Assembly (NCBI RefSeq): GCF_015706575.1
Contig: NW_024037063.1
Location: 18,662,927-18,726,926, forward strand
DNA from: Patiria miniata
Taxonomy: Eukaryota; Echinodermata; Asteroidea; Valvatida; Asterinidae
Direction: 5' to 3'
Length of the DNA: 64,000 bases
Made by a program: the position numbers and the translations under genes. Shown here in pieces: positions 54,328 through 64,000 of this stretch. A model generated the notes under the pieces. That model made no database searches and was not told the DNA's origin. It saw nothing but the letters and a program-made list of their open reading frames with translations. Within the stretch, counting starts at the first letter, position 1. Each line of letters begins with the position of its first letter.

Positions 54328-57300
54328 TTACTCTTCATTTTGGCCTTGTTCCTGATTGGTCGCTGGTTCGTCGGCTGCGATTTGACGGCACTGACCCTTG
54401 ACGTTACCGCCTGGTTGCCTAGGTTGTTTCCCCTCACGGAAAAAGCACTCCAGGCCTGCACGGTGAGAAAACAACAGAGTCTTTGAACCACTTTTTTTTT
54501 CTGAGAATTTTGCTGTGCAGTGTCAAACGGTCACTCCTTGGAGATAATTCTACATAATCAAAGGTGCTCAATAGGGTTTCATCGTATGACGTCAAAGTAC
54601 TGTGTGACCATCTCATTTCCCCCTGATCGGACACCATTGCAGTAGGCAAGCATTTGGTTAGCAACCACATCGTGCATTGTAAACTAGAAAGTAGGCTTAT
54701 TTTCACGAAAAATAACTGAAAATTCTACATCGTTTGGCAAAATGGTCACTACCTGTGCTGTGTATGGTTGTCATGATGGCACTCTACAATGTTGTGTTGA
54801 CCAAGCACTACGTGTTGGCGCTGCGTTTTTCTCACAGTGTTTGCCATCCATCACAGCTTTGAAGGCTTGCCTACTACCTACTGTGCGTGGGGCTGTATGA
54901 TCTTTGCCTACTACAATGGTGATGCTGACTTTGCCATAGCAGTACCTGTTTCAGATGGGGCCTTACTCTGATTAGCATCAGGGCTCTCCAAACTTTTACT
55001 CTGAAATACAGACTCCGTGCACAACTACCCCCTCTGGCAGGGACTTGAACGCACTACCTGTCATGGCTGACGCTCACTCACGGTTTTGTGGCATTCAGAA
55101 TAAATTCAATCGTGCATACCATAGGCGCATGATTCAGTACGTGTGTAGTGGTAGTCCATCCCACGGGGCTCTTGTAAGCGGTCAAGAAGCACCATTTACT
55201 GTTTAGGGAACTCTACTTTATATCTTACCTTCTGCGCAAACACAATCCGAAAAGCACTTGCCGCCCTCTGGCCTGTTGAAAACGCGGCATTTCTGCAGAG
55301 GCCCACGTTGCTGACAGCACCTTCCTGTAAAAAAGTTAATGCATAACTTGTATTATGAGTACCAGGTTTTAAGATAGGCATTTAGAAGCCGTCTACAATG
55401 TGTTGGACACTCTGCAAGTTGTTCATAAGGGGAGCTAGCTTAGGGAAAAATACAAAACTAAAACACGCTATAACTCAAGACTTGGGGAAGTGTGGTCTAG
55501 TGGTTAGGGTTCTTGACTCATGATCAGAGGGTCAGGGGTTCAAATCCAGCTGCGGGCCATACCTTGTGTCCTTTGGCAAGCCACTTTACCCCCACTTGCC
55601 TCTCTCTGCCCAGGAGTACAAATGGGTACCGGCAATAGCTAGGGAGTAACCTGCGATGGACAAATATCTCATCCAGGGGGAATAGAAATATTCTTGGTCG
55701 TTTCATGCCACTGAAACCGGAGATAAATGCCAGCCTGATGAGCCATATTGGCTCGGGACAGAGTTTACCTTTACTTTTTATACTCAAGACTAACCTTGAA
55801 AGTTGTGCACTTTGGGAGAGCCTTTTTAGGCTTGCGAATTCTCGTTAGCCAAAATATCTTGAGGGTTGGGTTCAAACAGGCAGTATGTGAACTGACAATT
55901 AGAAACGGACCAAAATCACATACCTGAGGCACAATCGGAATGTTCGCTACAATCGCTGGTCACGTTGGAATGTCGTTCCATCTTCCTAGCTTCTTTACGG
56001 GCTTGTTTCCTCTCGGCGTTGGCGGCATGCTTGGATTCTCTCTTGGCCTCCTTGCGGGCCTCCTTGCGTGCTGAGCTGCCTTCCTTGCGCGCCGTTTTCT
56101 CCGCTTGTTTCTCGCGTCTGGTCTGCATGCGTTCCTCCTTGGCTGCCCGGCGGGCTGCTTTGTCTGGGTTGGCTCCTCCTGGCAAAACAAAAATTACAAG
56201 TTTACAGGTAGATGACACTGTTAAAGGTACATAGGTCCATTTGCTTTTTTGTGTATTTTTTTTGGTAAGAAGCAACAAAATTGTTCAAAACAACTAACTT
56301 GTTAAGTTTCAACTGGATATTACAAGTGTTGAGAACACTGAGAAAAATCCTGGGGTCTTGTAACTGATTCAGTTGCTGGCGCGTACACAAACGTGTCAGC
56401 GGGCATATTTATTTAAAAACCACCTTTAATGATTGTTTTCTTCCGAATGATACCATTTCGGGCGGAATAATGTCACGGGTATGTGGTACAAGTCCTATCT
56501 TCACTTTGAGCAAGTTTTTCTCGGGTGGGGGACGGGAAATTGGCAGCGGTGTTCCCCGCCCAAAAATACTGGGGGTGAGGAACATGTCCGAAAGAGTCCG
56601 AGAACCTTCATGTCTTGCAAAGGTTCCATCAAAATTTCCCGTCCCCACCACCCGAATTTCTTGTGATCCATCACAAGTAATTTGATTACAACACTGATTC
56701 TGCTGACTAGTGTACAAACATAAAAGTGCAAGCAATGTATTGGACAAGTGAGGCTTCCTTACCTTTACGTCCCTTCTTGCCCCTTCTTGTAGGAGAAGTC
56801 TCCCCTTGTGGCTGTGGCTCAGGTTCTGGCTCAGGCATAACCTGGGTGGAAACAAGTAAAAAAAACATTAATATCAAACTTACAGCCGCGTCCGAATCAC
56901 ATGGCTATGACCAGCAACGACACATGAGTCTATAGGGAGTGGTCGCAGCCACTAGCAATTAAGTGGCTTCCATTGGTTATTTCCATCTGTAGCCATGTGA
57001 TTCGGACATGGTGTGGCCATGTGATTCGGATATGTGATTCGGATATGGATTCAGATATAATCTTAACGGTCTTTCACACTATCCAAAATCTGTGTCGGAC
57101 CCGGGTCCAACAAGGAGATTTCAGGAACCCCTTTCACACAAGCAAGAATCCAACACAGCTTCAGTCTGGCGCTCTACCCCAGGTAAAATCCAACCCTGAT
57201 CAGGACCAGGGTTAAGAGGCTCTACCCAGGTAGAAAATCCAAAATCTACAGCTGACCCGCGTACAACCCAGTGTAAGTGTGAACGGTATGCTTTCCTGCC

Positions 57301-59405
57301 CATGTCTACAGATGCAGATGGTATCCGGTATAATCTAGGCCTACATGTATGCATGGCGAAACATAAACAACACAAGGTACAGCTTAATTAACCGTAACCC
57401 CAGGCCCTTTTTGCCAAGAACCATCCTAAATCCTCCAAAAATTTGGCAACAACGCCTAAATTCTTCAAAATTGTCAGACAGTCCTGCCTCAAAATGCATT
57501 CATCGTCAATCCTCCAAAATCCTCCTCATCCCAAAATGTTGCACCCGTGTTTAAATGAAAGATAACCAACGCCTAAATCCTTCAAAATCATCAGACAGTC
57601 CTGCCTCAAAATGCATTCATCCTCAATCCTCCCAAATCCTCATGTGCTTCAATCACCATTCATCCTCAATCCTCCAGAATCCTCTTGTGCTTCAATCACC
57701 ATTCATCGTCAATCCTCCAGAATCCTCATGTGATTCAATCACCATTCATCCTCAATCCTCCAGAATCCTCATGTGCTTCAATCACCATTCATCCTCAATC
57801 CTCTAGAATCCTCCAAAACCGCCAGGAGGATTTTGGAGTAGTGAGGTGGGTTAGGGTTAAGACATTGACACAAATGCACATCCTCCAAAATCGACAGGCT
57901 CTTAAAACAGTCATTCAGCCTCAATCTTCCAAAGTCCTCCAAAAAGCGCCTGATTGATTTCGGAGGATTGAGGAAGGTTGGATAAGATTGCGGATGACGA
58001 GACAAGATTTGAAATTACCTGAGGTTCTTCTGGGTTTGTTTCTTCGGTGTCGGCTGGTGGGGTATCTGCATCACCTGTTACTTCTACATCAGCTGGAAAG
58101 AATCACAGCAAACAATGTTAAGGGTTGTATAACATTGTATTACATCATAAGACATAGCATTACATTGTATTACACTGTATTACACTGTATTACTCTGAAT
58201 TGCATTGTTTTTCCATGACTGCGGGAACCCTGTTGCAAGCACTCAGACAGCACTTGAGTATAATGTGCTTATGAAAGAATGGAAAAGAATGGCAAAGAAC
58301 GGCAAAGAACAGCACAAAATGGTAAAGAATGGCAAAGAACGGCAAAGAATGGCAAAGAACGGCAAAGAACAGCAAAGAATGGCAAAGAACGGCAAAGAAC
58401 AGCACAAAATGGTAAATAATGGCAAAGAACAGCAAAGAATGGCAAAGAACGGCAAAGAACAGCACAAAATGGTAAAGAACGGCAAAGAATGGCAAAGAAC
58501 GGCAAAGAACGGCAAAGAATGGCAAAGAACGGCAAAGAACAGCAAAGAATGGTAAAGAATGGCAAAGAACAGCAAAGAATGGCAAAGAATGGCACAAAAT
58601 GGTAAAGAATGGCAAAGAACAGCACAAAATGGTAAAGAATGGCTAAGAACAGCAAAGAATGGCAAAGAACGGCAAAGAGCTAAACCAAATATTGAACTTA
58701 CATCATTCCCCCCCCCCCCAAGGCAAACTTACTCTGTTCTTCATTATGACGTCCGCGATCCTTCCTGCCTTTTTTATCTTTCCCCCGTTGCCTGTCACCA
58801 CGGCGACGTCCACCTTCTTCCGGAGTTTCGCCGGCGTCGACAACTGGTGTAGAGAACAAAAATACTGCAAGTGAGACCTGCGCAATCCCCTTGGCATGCC
58901 GGCAGTTTGTCATAAAGTCAGTGTTCCTAACCAAAATGGAAGATTTCTATTGTTTTAGCAATAGTGACCTTGACCTTTGACCTGTCGACCCCAAAATCAA
59001 CAGGCTTGATAAGACTACCAAGAGCAACCCACAAACAGAATTTGAAGTTCCTAAGTATTTCTCAAGCATTAGCGTTGACAAGATTTCTATTGTTTTAGAA
59101 ATAGTGACCTTGACCTTTGACCTGTCGGCCCCGAAAGCAATAAGCTTCTTAAGACTACCAAGAACAAGCCACAAACCAAATTTCAAGTTCCTAAGTAAAG
59201 TATTTCTGAAGTTACCACGTTGACAAGATTTCTATTGATTTAGCATTGTTTGAAATCTGGATTCCCTGTATTTGACTGTAAACTTCTGAAATGGCAAATT
59301 ACCGTCTGATTGAGGCTGTCTATCTTTCTTCTTCTTTGCTTCCCCGGTCTCCGCCAGTATCAACACAGCTAACAGGGTGAAGAGGAGTACCAGCCAAACC
59401 CTCAT
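54328..59405 (-). CDS. Secreted draxin-like protein with ten-cysteine domain
   Basis: Seven coding exons, 59405-59303, 58843-58733, 58092-58019, 56841-56763, 56178-55924, 55324-55229 and 54455-54328, join in phase to 281 aa. Residues 1-23 are a signal peptide (MRVWLVLLFTLLAVLILAET). The middle is charged: RRRGDRQRGKDKKGRKDRGR, an acidic PEPEPEPQPQ stretch and a long K/R/E/A helix at about 125-190. The C-terminal domain (199-262) has ten cysteines: C-x5-C-x4-CC-x8-C-x10-C-x3-C-x1-C-x5-C-x18-C, with KCFSDCVCAEGLEC. Vertebrate draxin shows the same order and almost the same spacing (KCFDDCMCVEGLRC); Dickkopf Cys-2 and colipase are more distant relatives of the fold. Draxin is a secreted axon-guidance factor that binds netrin and DCC and antagonises Wnt signalling; that role here is inference. 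An acceptor at 59436 suggests a 5'UTR intron. Introns hold a SINE, minisatellites and a half-site repeat. Confidence 0.85.
55483..55775 (+). mobile_element. tRNA-derived SINE in a draxin-like intron
   Basis: Head with A-box TGGTCTAGTGGTTAGGG and B-box GGGTTCAAATCC, followed by a body containing CTTTGGCAAGCCACTTTACC and AGTACAAATGGGTACC, typical of deuterostome tRNA SINEs. Antisense to the gene, between exons 55924-56178 and 55229-55324. Confidence 0.8.
56255..56400. repeat. Fragment of the 0.5-kb MITE family
   Basis: Matches the left half of 52936-53437 (AAGCAACAAAA, AACTAACTTGTTAAG, TGGCGCGTACACAAACGTGT). Confidence 0.45.
56884..57010. mobile_element. Small MITE with CCGAATCACATGGCTA ends
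   Basis: CCGAATCACATGGCTA at 56892 and its exact inverse ending at 57005 surround an 82-bp core. A second pair of inverted ends (CTTTCACACT, AGTGTGAACGG) bounds the next stretch, about 57069-57290, a probable separate MITE. Confidence 0.65.
57420..57970. repeat. Minisatellite CCTCAATCCTCCAGAATCCT
   Basis: About a dozen units of 30-45 bp with TTCATCCTCAATCCTCCA and AATCCTCATGTGCTTC. Open frames across it on both strands are artefacts. Confidence 0.85.
58268..58680. repeat. 10-bp tandem repeat, about 40 units
   Basis: Units of GGCAAAGAAC/GGCAAAGAAT/AGCACAAAAT in higher-order patterns. A 10-bp period keeps several frames open on both strands for 100-145 codons, which explains the repetitive F/L/C-rich or K/N-rich products. 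Not a gene. It is in intron 2 of the draxin-like gene. Confidence 0.9.
58950..59240. repeat. Two-unit relative of the DR1 array
   Basis: Two units of about 140 bp (starts near 58950 and 59090) with TGACCTTGACCTTTGACCTG. They share GACAAGATTTCTATTG and CTACCAAGA with the array at 29955-31118. Each contains a perfect consensus DR1 (AGGTCAAAGGTCA on the minus strand), in intron 1 of the draxin-like gene. Confidence 0.85.
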
Positions 59406-59533
59406 TGTGGTATCTCTGATGTCAGATGGTCAAGACTGAAAAAAAGAAAAAATACAAACAAAAAAATGTATAAAATACTACAGATTACAAGCGTGATCAA
59501 TTTGTGGCAAGTTTACTGCAACAAAACTTATCA

Positions 59534-59925
59534 TTAGGCCCCCCCCCCCCCAAAAAAGTCTCCGGTTTCTGGTATGGAGCTTGCCCCAAACGTGGTGTGG
59601 CGACGCGACTTTTTTTTTTTTTTTTTTTTACTTTTTTTATCTTCAAATGTCGGCTGATGACTGCAAATGGTGCCAGACTAAATTTAGTGCAAAATATATG
59701 GGAGTCCAGAGAGGCCACATAAAGCTTATACTCGATCGTAACCCCATCTAAAAACATGTTAAAATTGTGCAGCAGCATGATTCCAGTTAAACCAGTGAGT
59801 TTGTCGGTTTTGAGACATCATCTTACATTGAAAAAAAACCTTTTTTCATTTTGCCGATGCGCATGGCTACGGCGACGCGCGTGCATACCAGAAACCGGAG
59901 ACTTTTTTTTTGGCCTTAGGCTTTC
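59534..59925. mobile_element. 392-bp MITE with AGTCTCCGGTTTCTGG arms
   Basis: The left end has a C run, an A run and AGTCTCCGGTTTCTGGTATG; the right end is CATACCAGAAACCGGAGACT, a T run and GGCC. Non-coding. A lone end-like fragment lies at 5046-5070. Confidence 0.8.
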
Positions 59926-60718
59926 AACCCTCCGAGTCTTCTGTATTTCACAACCCTCCAAGTTTTTCAAAACCACTTTTGCCCATAGAAATAGCGCCCA
60001 CACTTCAAATTCCTTTGAGGTAATCTTCTGTGGAGTATGGATAACACTTCAAATCCCTGCACAATTCTTTTTGTGTGGTTTAAGCTCAGGGCAAGCATGC
60101 AGATTCGGTCACGTTTTACTGCTCTCCACAGTGCTTTTAGCTTGAGTGTAGTGACTCTCTGCGTGACACAGTTTTTCAATTCACATCCCTTCCACTAAAA
60201 CTGTCCTGCAGAGTTTTTGTGGTTTTGAACATTGACAGCTCACTAGGATGTTTAATAAAGGTGAACATTCATCAACATTTGCCCAAAATGTCATGTTTTA
60301 GATTGTTCATGAATTACTTTTTTATGTTATTTTTACAGCACTGTGAATTCAACAAACGCAATGTAATTTTATTACATTATTGGTTTATTAAAAATTAAAA
60401 TAGGTCAATTTTAACAATTACAAGGTTTCATAACAAACTTGTAAAGGATAAATTAAAGACAGTGGATATTTAATGTGTACTGGCTTCCCCTTTTTATTTA
60501 GTTCTTTGACAGGGACGGCACTGAACATGCGCATTGAGTGTTTTTCGGGACTATTCAATTCAATACAGCAATTCAGTTAATTCAAAAGCCCAAATCATTA
60601 TTACTCTGTGTTACTTGAGATTATGTCCTTAGTTACAAGAAAACCGAAACATAGTGAAGAAAAAAAATTATAAATGTTGACTACGTTCCTCAGGAAATCA
60701 GATTAAAAAAAAAAAAAG
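59926..60718. other. No gene seen
   Basis: AT-rich sequence upstream of the draxin-like start codon; probably part of a 5'UTR intron. A 129-codon plus-strand frame (59756-60145) overlaps the MITE end and is not supported. Confidence 0.4.
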
Positions 60719-60929
60719 GAAAGATTTCCATATACGAAGTTCACTAATTTTCCTCTGTATTGACTAACAAGGCCCCAGATAGCAATTTCATGTCATCAAA
60801 GTCAATTTGAGCAGTGAGAAAATACAAGCATTTTCTAAGAAAACACTTAGAATTTTTCAGTCCAATCTCATAGGGTTTGTACACAGGGTGTTGAGTGAAC
60901 TTCGTATATATATGGAAATCTTTCCACAA
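60719..60929. mobile_element. Diverged copy of the palindromic MITE
   Basis: Inverted ends GGAAAGATTTCCATATACGA and TATATGGAAATCTTTCC; the interior matches the 33943 family in reverse (TCCAATCTCATAGGG). Confidence 0.75.
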
Positions 60930-62520
60930 AAAAAAACAACATGTTTAGCATCCCCGCCCGCTTCCTTTTTGGAGGCCGCCTCTATTTTTATTTTTGAAAA
61001 AAAAAACGGCCTTATGTGCTTCTTTTCACAGGTCAGTTACAAAATGCGGATATCTCGCCGAACTGGATCATGGGTAAAGTTTAAGCAATATCCAATGACC
61101 TTCAGGGTGAAAAAAAGCTTGATAAAAATGTGGTTACACTTGAATTAATTTCTATTTAATCAAGTGATCCAGAATTTTCGATGATCCGAACTGTCCACTA
61201 ACTTTGAAAACATGCATTGAAAAACATAAAAAACACACAATTCATTGAAAACCAAATGCAAAGACAACGGCATAACAAATTAACAATAACATTAAAATTA
61301 AATCGTAAAAATACAGTTCACTTACATGACTTAATTCTTAAAGAAATGCAAAATTGTTAGTAAAACTCCTGTAAGAAAAATCTCTTCGTTTAAGGTTTGT
61401 CACATGACGCTGCTAGCTGAGTACCACAACCGAAAACTGGGCCAGAACGAACAACATTTTATTTATAGCATTACATTGTCCATAGAGCAAGAACCCTTGC
61501 TCTTTGCGTAGCATTAACATGCAAATTCACAAACAGCTGAACAGTACAAAAAGCCAAGGCCGGTACATTCATTTTTCTGTCTCGTTTTCCCCCTCGTATT
61601 ACAGCTTAGTTTATCGATTTTCCACCCGAAAATCACTCTCTCCCAACTACTGAAAACAAATGACTACAAACTGTCATGTAAAACCAGATAAAACAAATAA
61701 ACTTTCGTCATAAAATATGAATTTACCCGCAAGAAAATCAGCACTGATGGCTCCCACTCGACGTCTTCAAAGAAAAGTGACTCAATAGTCGGGTAACAAG
61801 GGGGTATTTAATTCATGTAAGATTAAGCAGGGTGCAGAGTCTGGGTGTCAGACAATCCTTTGTGCATTGTATTTTGGTGCTGCACCAAACCAGTCTGAAC
61901 CGCACCGGTAAACAAGCCGGCCATTATAAGCCTTTGTTTATGATGACAAAAGTTTAGCCTTCAATATTTTCGTCTTGACATAATCATATTCTTATATATG
62001 CGCTATTATAATAATGTATTGTTAAAAATACCTACAATATTTAGGCCTACACACCAAAAAAAATGTATGACAAAATCTTCTCAACTTTGTCCAGACTCCA
62101 ACTAATCGAATTACATGAACTGCCAAACATGTGCCCCCCCCCCCCGGAAAATGCTGGCACCGCCATCCGCCGACACATTAATATAAGAAACACCGAATGC
62201 ATTAACAAATCAATCAAGATTTGAAATATAGTATGACGATATTTAAGGAAATCAGTTTCCAGTCAAAATGATAAAAACCTCCTTAGTCAGACAAAATGGG
62301 TGTGGTTACCCATCCCCTTGAATCGTGTCATAAGATGTGTGGTACTCGTAATGCAACTTTCAAAAACCCTGTGAACGAAATCCCTTGAGGATAAAATTCT
62401 ATAATAGAATGAAGCATGCCAGATAATGTTTTTAAGACCTCAACTTAATGAAATCACGATGTACATGTACGTATATTTGTCCGGATCCAGAACACTTTGT
62501 TTCGAGGGGGGTGGGTGGGA
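60930..62520. other. No gene seen; possible draxin-like 5' end
   Basis: AT-rich spacer with a MITE fragment at 60940-61010 and a C run at 62136. Around 61725-61812 the minus strand has a TTAAATA box followed about 80 bases later by a GGGTAAAT donor-like site, which could be a non-coding first exon of the draxin-like gene. Weak evidence. Confidence 0.3.
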
Positions 62521-62835
62521 CAAGGGCGGATCCAGAACACAATTGGGGGGGGGGGGGCAAACAAAATTTTGATCCCCCCAAAAAGTGGGTCCAAAAAATT
62601 ACGGCGTGGGGTTCGGGGCCCGCTTAAGGGCCCCGAAATTTTTTTTGATTCTAGATGCTCTGTGGTAAGATCTGAGGCAATTTCTGACCACTTTAACCAA
62701 TGTTTTTTTGAGGAAAAGATGGTGGTGTACTCATTGCCTGCCTTTATTGCGATGTCACAAAAAAAAAAAAGGTTTCCTTTTTGGGGGGGGGGCATGGCCC
62801 CCTTTGGTCCCCCCCCCCCCCTGAATCCGCCCTTG
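62521..62835. mobile_element. MITE with AAGGGCGGATCCAG ends
   Basis: Left end CAAGGGCGGATCCAG and right end CTGAATCCGCCCTTG, each next to a G or C run. The interior carries the motif GGGGCCCGCTTAAGGGCCCC also present, inverted, in the 1.29-kb element at 34772-36060. This end type is common in hAT-like MITEs of deuterostomes. Overlapping 195-codon frames on both strands come from the homopolymer-rich sequence. Confidence 0.75.
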
Positions 62836-64000
62836 GGGTGGGAAACAATTCCCAAAAAGTGTGTCACTATGGCACTATGTATTGCTCTTGTTGAGTTTTG
62901 TGGTGGCGTACGCAGTGGCTGGCTGTTTTTTGCGATATTAAAAAAACCCAAAAATAACAAAGTGGGTTCGGTTTTTTCCTTTGGGGTGGGGGTGGGGGGT
63001 GGGGGTGGGGTGATGTCCCTGCATGGATCCGCCGTTGCGTACATGGCATATCATAGGCTAGTCCTTTCTCTATGGTGCGAGTGAGCGTCGGTTGACTATC
63101 ATAGGAAGGAAACTCTACAGAAACCCTGAGGTACTGGAAAGTGGTCGTCTGAGTTTCAACGTGCTTCTTGCTGTTCAACACGAATTGCTTGCAAAATACT
63201 GAGCATAAGCATGGAGGAAGGAATAGACTATTCCTTCCTCCATGGCATAAGTAACCTTGCACGCACTTCATTGTCAAATCCTCTCAACACACTAATGTGC
63301 ACGTTTCGGTACCCGTTTTGTGTAATCATGTACGCGTGCTGGGCGGATCTACAGTTGACTAAATCCCCCCCCCCCCCCCCCGCGACTGACAAATGTTAGT
63401 TAAATAATGATTTTAAAAAATTAACATTTCTTCAAGCTTCCTGAAAAAAAGTCATCACTCAATAAAGCGAATATTGATTCATCACTGCTCCAGGCCCTTG
63501 GTCTTTTTTACGCCGTGATCGCTTTAATATTCACCTCCCCCGGAAAAAAAATATATTGGACATCAACAGCCACCTACCCCTCTGGAAAATCATGGATGCG
63601 CCGCTGACGTATGCGGACACCGGTCGACATAAAAGAAAACTCGAACGTGTATTTTTTTCGGCTCTGAATTTCCCGTAATGCAAGCCTTATACACTGAACT
63701 CAATTGTGCAGATGTCTAGTCGTCATTCGTCTTGACAATTACAAGTGTCTCTCTGAGGTGTAAAAGCAATCTGCACGATGGACTCGTGATGTACTGCAAA
63801 GAATTCCCATACTGAGCCAGGATCAAAGACGTCCACGCTATCGTAGAATAATCTGCTTACACCGCCTCGAGGAAATTACACAACCTGGGACAGGCGATCA
63901 CGAGGTCATTCGGATTTGGAATTAAAGAGATTTCAAATTGAGATTTAGAAAAATAGGGATGCGGTGAGGTTTTATTGGAGTGGTTTCCTGACTTATTTCC
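62836..64000. other. No gene seen
   Basis: Holds G- and C-homopolymer runs (e.g. 63367-63382), an end-like GGATCCGCC at 63025 and a 35-bp palindrome at 63210-63244. No splice-bounded frame. Confidence 0.4.
63210..63244. repeat. 35-bp palindrome
   Basis: Perfect 17-bp arms (CATGGAGGAAGGAATAG and its inverse) around a single A. Confidence 0.9.

Noticed and set aside
55965-56234. 89-codon plus-strand frame
   Set aside because: Antisense to the K/R/E-rich exon 5 of the draxin-like gene.
58190-58665. Long open frames of 116-145 codons on both strands
   Set aside because: They are produced by the 10-bp tandem repeat.
62454-63084. Two overlapping frames of about 195 codons on opposite strands
   Set aside because: They run through a MITE with G/C homopolymers; composition is proline/glycine rich and there is no family resemblance.

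Overview
The window looks like nuclear DNA of a marine invertebrate deuterostome; an echinoderm is my best guess, and the species is not determined. Pointers are short exons with canonical GT/AG introns of 0.1-3 kb, AT-rich introns, a heavy load of palindromic MITEs and tRNA-derived SINEs, and a draxin-like gene. No bacterial, phage or CRISPR feature is present. I place seven protein-coding genes. Their exon models were built by hand from splice sites, reading-frame phase and family similarity.

Layout. (1) 984-13233, minus: a multi-exon gene I do not recognise; its 3' eight exons join in phase, and two tandem exon duplications inside it have decayed. Its introns hold a broken LINE (about 1650-4500), small inverted-repeat elements and minisatellites. 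(2) 16051-24937, minus: CSTF1 (CstF-50), complete in 12 coding exons, 424 aa. (3) 25471-26530, plus: AURKAIP1 (mitoribosomal protein mS38), two exons, 295 aa, head-to-head with CSTF1 across 533 bp. (4) 27.1-52.4 kb: a tandem triplication, each unit carrying one intact four-exon, 357-aa SAM-dependent methyltransferase of the Rv2258c-like type (copies A 28727-33771, B 38042-41284, C 45879-50134, all minus). A TA-flanked MITE lies at every unit boundary. Copy A has gained a 1.8-kb tandem-repeat element and a 1.3-kb TIR element, and copy B a SINE. (5) 54328-59405, minus: a secreted 281-aa protein whose C-terminal ten-cysteine domain matches vertebrate draxin almost cysteine for cysteine. (6) 59.5-64 kb: no gene seen, mostly MITEs and homopolymer runs.

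The genes do not form a pathway. CSTF1 acts in mRNA 3'-end cleavage and AURKAIP1 in the mitochondrial ribosome; they probably share a bidirectional promoter. The methyltransferases are a lineage-specific expansion with unknown substrate. The draxin-like gene would be an extracellular guidance or Wnt-modulating factor. The most interesting points are the draxin-like gene, the methyltransferase array with MITEs at its joints, and an eight-unit tandem array in an intron of copy A in which each unit carries a DR1-type nuclear-receptor half-site cluster.
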